Source: a virus. Taken from it: a stretch of 40,537 bases of DNA. Position numbers and translations under genes: made by a program. Position 1 is the stretch's first letter, and every line of letters begins with the position of its first letter. Shown here piece after piece: positions 26,852 through 34,833 of the stretch. The notes beneath the pieces were generated by a model, which was not told the DNA's origin, searched no databases, and saw only the letters and a list, made by a program, of their open reading frames with translations. The DNA is taken from IMG/VR virus record IMGVR_UViG_3300044705_000032, positions 1-40,537 of that record. One strand, 5' to 3'.

Positions 26852-29800
26852 TTAGTGCTTGCGCTTGGGCAGATTGCCTTGCAGCAATGATACCTTCTCA
26901 TCCAAAGCTTGCTGGATGATCTCTGGGTTCTGCATCATAATGAGAGAACGCGCGGCCTCTCGCGACGTACTGATTGCATGAACAATCATGTCACGTTGCG
27001 TATTCAACGGCAGCGCATCGAATCCAGGCATCCTAACGATACCATCAAGCCTCGTCTTCACCATCTGCCCAGCCAGTGTCGCAAAATCGAAATACTGTTT
27101 GTCGGTTAGTTCAACGCCACGGATTTTCCGCTGCGGCATCGCTGGGAATACCCCGAGCCTTAGCATGGCTTGAGGAACCGGATCATTGTTCACCCGCATT
27201 TCATAGATGGCGCTTAATCCGCCTACTCCGAGCACTTCCTTGTTCGGAATAGGTTGACCGAATACATCCACACGAGGAAGCAGCGTTTGCGACAGCCACG
27301 GCACCTTTGCCTTGATCGCATCCATCATTGTGCGTGCGGAGCGCGAGTAAGGATCGATCCCGCGCGCGACTTGGAACATGCCGACCGAGTACGGAACGAA
27401 GGACGATAGAAAATTGCGAACGTATGACGCACCGTAACGGTCGTGATCTGTTACCGCCTTAATCAGATCGGAAGGACCGCGCATGAAGCTTTCATCCAAG
27501 ATGTTCTGGCTGAAAGCGTGCATGAGCTGAGCGCCGACTTTGGTAGCGTCGTCTTTCCCGATCATGTGCGCTACTTCGTAAAGATCGGCCGCGACACTGA
27601 CCTGCATCCCGAGCGGGCCAAGCCTATGAATGTCGTACCAAGTTTCCCCAATCCTGATGCTGTGCGGGGGACCGTTGACCATCGTCCAGACTGAACGCTC
27701 TTTCGGATCGGACGGCCCCGAACCGTTCACCAATCCTTCCGCAGCCAAAGAACCGATCGCAACGCTTAAAGCGGACCCTACCGCCATGCGGCCTATCGCC
27801 ATGTCTCTGGCTACAGGTCCGTTAGAGCCGGATAGATCGGCGCGAATTTCATGCGAGAGAACGCCAAGGACCGTCCTGCGGAGGATAGCCTGTTCGATGA
27901 TATTCGAGGAAATATGCACGAACGGATCGATGAACTTGAGCCACTGACCGCCAGCAAAGCGCGCGTTGGTCAGTCGTGTCAGAGCCGTCGTGAACTCACC
28001 GCCCTTCCCCATCAAGGTCAGATCGGTTGCCGACTTACGCGCGTCCTGCATCAGCTCCGGAGTCGGGCTTGTCTCTATCTCTCCGATGCGCCGCGCCATC
28101 GCATCGCCTTCGAGCCCTTCCATTGCGGCCTGACGATAAGCGAGCGCAGCCATTTCACGTTCATAATTCATCGCGCGGAAGAAACTATGGATGGCCGCAA
28201 TTCCCCTAGACGGAATGCGCGCAAGCGTCCCGACAGGAACAGGCACGCCACCAATCGTGAAATTTGGAATAGCCGCTCTTGGATTTACAAGCGGGGATAG
28301 TGCAAACTGCCGCGCCGTCATGTTTTCCGCTTCGCCGGGGAGAAGCGTCGTCCTACCCGATTTGACCGACTCCCAAGCCGCGACAACTCCGTTCCTCACA
28401 CCGCGCAGCATGCCATAAGCTTGCGCGGGAACTTCTCCGAAGAACACTCGGGGTCCTTCCTCGCCTAACAAGCGAAAGACTGCGCTCGAAGTCGCCGCCC
28501 CAACCGTTTCGGGACCGGCCTTCCACATTGCCAGGAGAGCGTTGCCAACTGAATAAGTTGTATGTGTCGCAGGACCGGAGATTAGCCCATTGATCCAGTA
28601 TTCGAGGATCATGTCTCCGAACGTAGGCTTAGCGCTGTCATGCATGAATTTGGACACCTGAGACGGCGTATCCAAATTCATTGCGAACTGGGCTTCTTGT
28701 CGTAACTGGAATAGCGTCTTGCCAGTAGCGTCTCTGACAAAATCGGAGATCGCCTGCGCCTCCTTCATTCCGCCTATTTCTCGGAATGCACGTAGGGCAC
28801 GTCCAGCCTCCGCTGTAACGGCAGACAACGTGCTCTGGATCATCTGGTGACGTGTTTTGGCCTGACCGAACGCAAGTAGTTCGGCATCGCTTCCGGTCGC
28901 GGCCTTAGCAGCGGCATCCCGCACAGCCGTTGCCGACTGAACGAGCATCTTACGCAGTGCCATGACTTTGGAAGCTAAACCGCCCCTGCCGAACTGCTCG
29001 GCAAACTTGGCCATGTCTACAGCAGTCGCTTCAACACCAGCCGCTTCGGCTAAGTCCAAAACCTGCGCGTCGGACACAACGCCGCGCACGTCCATGAAGT
29101 CGCCGTTTTCCTCCGCTGTCTGACGGAGAACGGCATTGATGTCTTCCGGAGTATTGAGGTTATCGAGCCGGATATTCCCGGCTTTATCGATCAGGTCTGT
29201 TTCTGGACGGGAGAACGGTTCGTTTGCGGTCTTGGGCGGCTCTACGGGTTTTGCTTCGCGTGCTCCAAGGCTTTCTGCCTGAGCTTCACTTCCGCCCTTG
29301 CCGAGCGTTCCAGATTCCTCAGCAGCTCCACCTTCTCCGCCGGCTGGTCCGGCCGCATTGCCATTACTGTCAGGTTGCGGACCTCGCGCCTCGCGTCGTC
29401 CAGTTTGGTCTGCAATACCTTCAAGTCTTGCATCCTGCTCCTCCGGAGCATGTTCGGCGACTATGCGGTCCCGCTCACCCTGTACGCGCTCCGCGGTCGG
29501 ATGCGCTTCGTGCGGTTGCGCCGTCTCTGCATCGGCTTCATGCAGATCGGCAAAGGCTTTCGGCACTTCCCGTTCCGGCGCAATCGTGACGCGCTCGGGC
29601 TTTGCCACAATCAGCCGGTCGAACACATCTCTTATATCATCGTTGATCGGCGACCGCAATTTGGCGACGGTCTGGTAGATGGACGTAAGCCATTGACGGA
29701 ATTGTTCAAAAACACGCGCCAGAGCGGTAGACGGTGCCCTTCCCTCCATCATGTAGGTTTCAAAGCCGCGTGCGAATTTCTCGTGCTGCGCGCGGGTGAT

Positions 29801-31585
29801 TTCGCCTTCCTTGGCACCTAACCAATCACGAACGGTCTGCGCGTCTTTGGTCAGGTCTGCGGGTGCTTTTTCATCCGCCGCGTCCTGCATTAGTTCTTCG
29901 AGCCATTGATGCCCGGTTTCATGCAGGAAGGTGGAGGCGTCGGCGTCTTTGAATAGGGTTATGGTATTACGGGTATCGGCTAGCGTGATCTTGCCGGCAC
30001 GTCGCGACTGAGCCAGTTCTTTGACGCGCGGCTTGGCGCGACCTGCCTCAATCTCAGGTGCTTCCGCATTGTAGAGATCGAGCGCGGTGCCTTTCTCACC
30101 GTTGAACCGTGCCGCCCTCGCTTCGTAGTGCGCCGCAATGAGCTGCGCTGCGGCTTGCGCCTCTTCGGTCGGACGGCCTGCCGCTGTCAGACGTTTTTCC
30201 ACGTCGGCGGCAATGTCGGTTGCGCCCAAGCCTACCGGTTTGGTGGGGGTAGGCTTCGTCTCGGCTGGAATGGCCTGCGGTGACTCTGGCGTGACCGCTG
30301 GTGCGGTTTCCGTCTCTTTGGGCAGCAGCGTTGCGCCTTGCCGTGCCGACCCCTGTACGGGCGCTTCTGTGGGCTGCGGCGAGGCCTGAACTGGCGTCTC
30401 AGCAGCCGGTGCCTCTACCGGAGCCTCTTGCGGCATCCGTTCTTGGGCGGTTCGGTATGCCTGTCCTACCCTCGGGGCCAAGTCCCGCATCGCGTAATCC
30501 GTCTCCATCAGACGCTGACGGATGCGAGCCATGTCCGGGCTGTCAGACACCGTGTTCTTCTCGATGTAATCGTCGCGCTGTTCGGTCAGTTCATCGAGAC
30601 GCGCCTGATATTTCTTTTGCAGCCTTGGCGTGGCGGTTTCCATGCGCTGCTGGAGGTCCGCTATTTCCTCGCCATGCGGCGCTTCCGCCGCCACGCGCTC
30701 ATCACGGCTTGCTCTCAGTTCTTCTATCCAGCGGCGGAAAACCTCCTTTCGATTGGAGAGGTCGTCGAATTTCTGGAACGTCTCGGGATCGATCTCGCGC
30801 GCGACCGCATGAATGTCAGGCTTAGGCGCTTCCTGAGTACCGGGCTGTGCTACTTCCGCTCCGCGTTCTTCCGCCGCCTTGGCCTGCGCTTCGGCCTGCG
30901 CCTTCATGGCTTCGGTTTCGGCCGCAAACCGCGCTTCCGCGTTCGGCGCTACGGTCCCTTTCCAGCCGGCCTCACCTTCCCCGATGATCCCGAGCGATCG
31001 CGCCTTGTCCAAATCAAAGGCAGTCATCGCTCGCTGCGTCGCTGATGGCTTGGCTGTTTTCGGCACACCGAGCGGGTGCGGAGAACCGAAAAACGCCTCC
31101 GGAATAGCAGCAATGTCTCTGCCGAGCTGCGGTTGCCCTAGTTCCTCGCCGATCTGAGCGACACCAACTTGCGTGCCCCGGAAAGCCGCAGTCGTGCCTC
31201 GCAAGAATGTCTCTAACGCAACAGCAGCAGGCCGCATCCACGCTTCATTGAATGCCTTGGTCGCGTTGAAATTCTCTTTGGAATAGTCGGTCCAAATACC
31301 GGCTTTCCTGAGCGTGTCTTCGCTCTCTTTCGAAAGCCCTAGAGGTTCTGCCCCCCACCCCTCTTTCAGTCCTTGCCCAAATGCACTGAGCACTTTTCCG
31401 GTCGAACTGTTGTGAATATAGTTGTCGGCTTCTTCCGATGATGTTGGAATATCGATCTTTGTTCCAAAATCATCAAAGGTACTCGGAATAGTCCGGTACG
31501 GCTTATTGAAAAATTCGTCCGCAGTCGGCAGTTGTCCTGCCGAACCGAAAAACTCATCTGCGGTTGGTAAGGTCTGTGTCGCCAT
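26852..31585 (-). CDS. Giant internal virion/ejection protein (gp16-like) with an HExxH metallopeptidase motif
   Basis: 1577 aa, placed like T7 gp16. The N-terminus repeats LPTADEFF twice (residues 6-13, 19-26). A coiled-coil, Ala/Glu-rich region spans about 210-470. At 553-559, FLHETGH is an HExxH zinc site (His555, Glu556, His559), and FARGFETYMMEG supplies a likely third ligand, Glu609; this layout is that of zincin peptidases in large phage polyvalent proteins. Another charged linker (690-790) precedes a long helical C-terminal part (AFREIGGMKEAQAISDFVRD). No lytic transglycosylase motif is visible. It would be ejected ahead of the DNA and might cleave a host or virion protein. Confidence 0.85.
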   Translation of the reverse strand: MATQTLPTADEFFGSAGQLPTADEFFNKPYRTIPSTFDDFGTKIDIPTSSEEADNYIHNSSTGKVLSAFGQGLKEGWGAEPLGLSKESEDTLRKAGIWTDYSKENFNATKAFNEAWMRPAAVALETFLRGTTAAFRGTQVGVAQIGEELGQPQLGRDIAAIPEAFFGSPHPLGVPKTAKPSATQRAMTAFDLDKARSLGIIGEGEAGWKGTVAPNAEARFAAETEAMKAQAEAQAKAAEERGAEVAQPGTQEAPKPDIHAVAREIDPETFQKFDDLSNRKEVFRRWIEELRASRDERVAAEAPHGEEIADLQQRMETATPRLQKKYQARLDELTEQRDDYIEKNTVSDSPDMARIRQRLMETDYAMRDLAPRVGQAYRTAQERMPQEAPVEAPAAETPVQASPQPTEAPVQGSARQGATLLPKETETAPAVTPESPQAIPAETKPTPTKPVGLGATDIAADVEKRLTAAGRPTEEAQAAAQLIAAHYEARAARFNGEKGTALDLYNAEAPEIEAGRAKPRVKELAQSRRAGKITLADTRNTITLFKDADASTFLHETGHQWLEELMQDAADEKAPADLTKDAQTVRDWLGAKEGEITRAQHEKFARGFETYMMEGRAPSTALARVFEQFRQWLTSIYQTVAKLRSPINDDIRDVFDRLIVAKPERVTIAPEREVPKAFADLHEADAETAQPHEAHPTAERVQGERDRIVAEHAPEEQDARLEGIADQTGRREARGPQPDSNGNAAGPAGGEGGAAEESGTLGKGGSEAQAESLGAREAKPVEPPKTANEPFSRPETDLIDKAGNIRLDNLNTPEDINAVLRQTAEENGDFMDVRGVVSDAQVLDLAEAAGVEATAVDMAKFAEQFGRGGLASKVMALRKMLVQSATAVRDAAAKAATGSDAELLAFGQAKTRHQMIQSTLSAVTAEAGRALRAFREIGGMKEAQAISDFVRDATGKTLFQLRQEAQFAMNLDTPSQVSKFMHDSAKPTFGDMILEYWINGLISGPATHTTYSVGNALLAMWKAGPETVGAATSSAVFRLLGEEGPRVFFGEVPAQAYGMLRGVRNGVVAAWESVKSGRTTLLPGEAENMTARQFALSPLVNPRAAIPNFTIGGVPVPVGTLARIPSRGIAAIHSFFRAMNYEREMAALAYRQAAMEGLEGDAMARRIGEIETSPTPELMQDARKSATDLTLMGKGGEFTTALTRLTNARFAGGQWLKFIDPFVHISSNIIEQAILRRTVLGVLSHEIRADLSGSNGPVARDMAIGRMAVGSALSVAIGSLAAEGLVNGSGPSDPKERSVWTMVNGPPHSIRIGETWYDIHRLGPLGMQVSVAADLYEVAHMIGKDDATKVGAQLMHAFSQNILDESFMRGPSDLIKAVTDHDRYGASYVRNFLSSFVPYSVGMFQVARGIDPYSRSARTMMDAIKAKVPWLSQTLLPRVDVFGQPIPNKEVLGVGGLSAIYEMRVNNDPVPQAMLRLGVFPAMPQRKIRGVELTDKQYFDFATLAGQMVKTRLDGIVRMPGFDALPLNTQRDMIVHAISTSREAARSLIMMQNPEIIQQALDEKVSLLQGNLPKRKH

Positions 31586-33828
31586 TATCGCGATTGAGGA
31601 ACTTGCGGTTCATTAGACGGCGGCTGGGCGCTTGTCCTGATCCAACCGCGCTCCAAAGCTAACTTCTCGCCTTCGGCGCGCGTCATTTTCCCAGACTGCA
31701 CAGCCGAGATAAGACCCTGCGGCGTGTTCAAATCGGGAGCCGCCTGTGATGCACCATTCGCAGCGGCGAGCATGTCGGCAGTCCACTGCGACATCGGCCG
31801 TTTGAATTGCGCGATAGATTTACCGAGATAGTCAGGACTTCCCGGATCGAGCATTTGAAATGCGGTCTTCCCGTCCTGTTTGCCTTTTTGATATGCAGGA
31901 AAGAACTGCGCCAGAAATCTTTGATACAGTTCGTCCCCTTTGGGGTCTTTCAGGTGCAAGCCTTCATCTGAGCCGCTGATCTGATTCTTGGCGGTTTTCA
32001 AGAACTGCGCCCGCATCACGCTTTCGGCCTCACCCTCCGGCGTGCGCTTGCTGCTCAACTCTGTCCTGAGTTCCTTCAAACCGGCTAAGGTCAAATCGCC
32101 GTTAGGACCGGAATGCTCGTATAGCTGAGATTCCGCCGTGATCTTATTCGGATTGCCGTCAGGCAGATGAATGCGCTTGAACAGGTCATAAAATCCCTGC
32201 CCGTAGGTGCCTACGTCTTTTTGTCCTGCGGCTTTCGCCTGCAATAGACCGAGCGCATGTTCGCGGTTATACGCAAACCTAGGGTCAGCCATGATGCGCT
32301 GAGCGGTCCAGGACGGATCGTTATTGATAAGCCCGTTCAGGAGTTCGTCTGTTCCTGCTTTTTGGGCGTCTTTCAGCGCTTCCTCTCTCTGCTTTCGGTC
32401 ACGCTCCTGGTCAAGATATGCCGCCTGTTGCACCGTGTAGCGATGATTGATTTCGGTGATGACAGCATTGCGCAGCATCGGATTGTCGCGCAATGCAGGA
32501 TCATCTAATGCCTGCGCTACAGCCGCGCCTTTGTTTTGCTGGACAAAGGCTGCTGGTCCCGGACCAAGCGGAGGCGGATTGTTCGCCACATCATTCGGCG
32601 ACAGCCTGCGATATCCGAGCACATTTGCAGTAGGAAATTCCGCCACGGAGACGGCGTTTCCTTGGTTCCCGCCTAGTATTTTGATTGTTCCTGGTGTCGA
32701 TCCCGGACCCGCATAGAACCCAACGTGCCCCTTGGCTGGATCGGCCCCGCGCGAGAGGACAACAATATCGCCCTCCTGCGGTTGATCTACGGGCGTTCCA
32801 TAAGTGAGGAATGAACGCGCTGCCGCGCTGTTAGTGCCAGAATATCCGGCAGAATGCAGAACCGCATTTGCCCAAGCCGCACACCAGGGCGTTAACGCTG
32901 GGTCTATGTTCTGCCCGCCTACATTCTTAATAAAGCTCGCCAATACGCCACGGTCTTTATCTTCTCTCAACCCGACTTGCTGGCGGGCCACATCCATAGG
33001 GGAATGCGGAATGGCCGTCTGCCGATCAACCCAATCAATCGCCTGTATGTGTGTGTTCTGCCCCTTGAGTTTGGCTGTGACCTGAGCCACGCTCACAGGG
33101 TCCATGCGATCCTTGTAGCGGTCGAAAAGCTCGTTTGCCTCTTTCAGTTTTCCGAGATCGGCCTGCGTATCAATAATGGCTTTCAGCGTAGCTCCGCGCC
33201 GCTTGGTAACTGCGGCTTCAACTTCCTCGCCATGCAGGCTCGCCCAATTCCTGACTTCGTTGTCCTGCCAGCGCAGAGCATTCTCAAAACCCTGCATGTC
33301 ACCATTGCCGTAAGCCACGGCGGCTTGACCGGCATAGGTTTCTATCTGGTTCTTTGCAGTATTGCTCTGCCACGTCCGCATCTGCCCATCGGCATGGTTC
33401 GTGGCGTATCGATAGTACGAGTCCTGCAAGTACCTAAGCGATGCAGCAAGCTTGGCTTGTTCTGCAAGACTTCCGGCCCGCGACTGTGCTTGCTGTCGCA
33501 GATCGTCAATGTCTTTCTTGAACTGAGGAAGGGCATCGTTCGCCGCGCGGCCTTCCAACTGAGAGAATTTAGAGTACTTGTCCGTGACCTGATCGGCGTA
33601 CCACGTGTTCACGTCTGCGGAATGGATGTCGTTCACCATCCGCTGCCGTTCGGTCAGGACGCTTAGTCCAGTCTCACCTGCTTTCTCCAGGCTTTGGCCG
33701 AATGCTTCTCCGGCCCTCGCCTGATAGCCCCCAAACATATTAGGGGACGAATTGATATGGAAATAATCGTTTCCAGGCGCTCCAGTCGGGCGCTCTTCCG
33801 GGAGTTCGATGTCGAGAATGGACGCCAT
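31585..33828 (-). CDS. Internal virion protein (gp15-like) with an embedded TIGR02594/NlpC-like peptidase domain
   Basis: 747 aa. The flanking helical parts and position match T7 gp15-like ejection proteins. Residues about 278-410 form a cysteine-peptidase/amidase domain: ARQQVGLREDKDRG, TPWCAAWANAV with Cys316, GDIVVLSRG, KGHVGFYAG with His368, and GGNQGN with Asn387. This domain could open peptidoglycan locally during DNA entry, replacing the transglycosylase that T7 carries in gp16. TAATG overlaps link it to both neighbours. Confidence 0.87.
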   Translation of the reverse strand: MASILDIELPEERPTGAPGNDYFHINSSPNMFGGYQARAGEAFGQSLEKAGETGLSVLTERQRMVNDIHSADVNTWYADQVTDKYSKFSQLEGRAANDALPQFKKDIDDLRQQAQSRAGSLAEQAKLAASLRYLQDSYYRYATNHADGQMRTWQSNTAKNQIETYAGQAAVAYGNGDMQGFENALRWQDNEVRNWASLHGEEVEAAVTKRRGATLKAIIDTQADLGKLKEANELFDRYKDRMDPVSVAQVTAKLKGQNTHIQAIDWVDRQTAIPHSPMDVARQQVGLREDKDRGVLASFIKNVGGQNIDPALTPWCAAWANAVLHSAGYSGTNSAAARSFLTYGTPVDQPQEGDIVVLSRGADPAKGHVGFYAGPGSTPGTIKILGGNQGNAVSVAEFPTANVLGYRRLSPNDVANNPPPLGPGPAAFVQQNKGAAVAQALDDPALRDNPMLRNAVITEINHRYTVQQAAYLDQERDRKQREEALKDAQKAGTDELLNGLINNDPSWTAQRIMADPRFAYNREHALGLLQAKAAGQKDVGTYGQGFYDLFKRIHLPDGNPNKITAESQLYEHSGPNGDLTLAGLKELRTELSSKRTPEGEAESVMRAQFLKTAKNQISGSDEGLHLKDPKGDELYQRFLAQFFPAYQKGKQDGKTAFQMLDPGSPDYLGKSIAQFKRPMSQWTADMLAAANGASQAAPDLNTPQGLISAVQSGKMTRAEGEKLALERGWIRTSAQPPSNEPQVPQSR

Positions 33829-34358
33829 TAGCCGCCGCTATTCATCTGGTACATGGCGTAACGCGATCCGGCCGACGAAGCGGACGACAATAGAGACGCT
33901 CCTACAGCCCACGGCTCGGCCTCTCTCGCCTGCCGCGATTCCGTTTCGAGCAATTGCGACTGCGCAGTATCGTTCAGACCCTGGACCTCATAGCCATACG
34001 CCCTGCGCGCCGCATTGGAACGAACAGTGAGTGCATCCAATAGACCGACTTCGGCCTCACCGCTCCGAGCATTGGAAAACGAACCGCTGTTCACATCGAC
34101 GTTCGATGCACCCTGCTCTGCTTTGGTCTTTCCGACCGTGGCTCTTGTTCTTAAGCCTGTCATCGTGGCTTGCTGAGAACCAGCCTGGAGTTCGGCGTTC
34201 TGGTTCTGCTGCGCGATCTTGGCATTGTTCGCTGCGACCTGCGCTTGATAAGCAGCGTTAGCCGACGCGGCAGCATATTGTCTTCCCGTTCCGACCGCGC
34301 TCATTACGCCGCCGGCCAAAGAAGTCACCAACATGAGCGGAGCGAGCGCTGCTCCCAT
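33828..34358 (-). CDS. Internal virion protein (gp14-like, 176 aa)
   Basis: The hydrophobic N-terminus APLMLVTSLAGGVMSAVGTG is followed by long Ala/Gln/Asn-rich helices (AYQAQVAANNAKIAQQNQNA) and EVGLLDALTVRSNAARRAYGY. Size, hydrophobic start and position between gp13- and gp15-like genes fit T7 gp14, which goes to the outer membrane and forms the ejection channel. Confidence 0.82.
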   Translation of the reverse strand: MGAALAPLMLVTSLAGGVMSAVGTGRQYAAASANAAYQAQVAANNAKIAQQNQNAELQAGSQQATMTGLRTRATVGKTKAEQGASNVDVNSGSFSNARSGEAEVGLLDALTVRSNAARRAYGYEVQGLNDTAQSQLLETESRQAREAEPWAVGASLLSSASSAGSRYAMYQMNSGG

Positions 34359-34359
34359 A

Positions 34360-34833
34360 TCAAGCCCTCAATTCAAATCGCCGGAAAAGCTGGCCTCGTC
34401 TACCGAACGGCTCAGGCTCTCCGAGCGTAAATCCGAGAATTTTCAGAAAGCGAATGGCCTGCTCGTAGTTCGCATCGACGTAATCGAACAGGACAGACCT
34501 ATAGAGGAGCATTTCCCCAACGGCGCGCTTGGCCTCTCGCGCAAAGGAAAACGGCACACGCTCAACAGCCGGCGTGGTCAGCAGCCACGGATGGCCGATT
34601 TCACTTAAGAGATTCCCGCCCAAGCCCCACATCGCGGCTATGTCGCCATCAACAAAAGCTGTACGGGATAGGATACCGGATCGGAACGCGCGACGGACTG
34701 CCCGATAGCTCGACAGACCGGCGGCCTGCACTTCCTTCCTATCCGCCGCGCGTAAATTGACAGCCAATAGGTCGCAGTGTTCGGGCTTGGCTGCCAAGAT
34801 CGTGTAGCGATCACCCACCCGTGTCACCCACAT
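34360..34833 (-). CDS. Internal virion protein (gp13-like, DUF2833/GNAT-like fold, 157 aa)
   Basis: Blocks AAKPEHCDLLAVNLRAADRK, AMWGLGGNLLSEIGHPWLLTT and DYVDANYEQAIRFLKILGFTL match the phage gp13-like family, which resembles acetyltransferases. In T7 this protein is needed for virion assembly and DNA ejection. It overlaps the tail tubular B-like gene by 23 bases. Confidence 0.82.
   Translation of the reverse strand: MWVTRVGDRYTILAAKPEHCDLLAVNLRAADRKEVQAAGLSSYRAVRRAFRSGILSRTAFVDGDIAAMWGLGGNLLSEIGHPWLLTTPAVERVPFSFAREAKRAVGEMLLYRSVLFDYVDANYEQAIRFLKILGFTLGEPEPFGRRGQLFRRFELRA

Noticed and set aside
30338-31045. 235-aa frame on the + strand
   Set aside because: Antisense to the Ala/Glu-rich linker of the ejection protein; Arg/Leu/Cys-rich and without family features.
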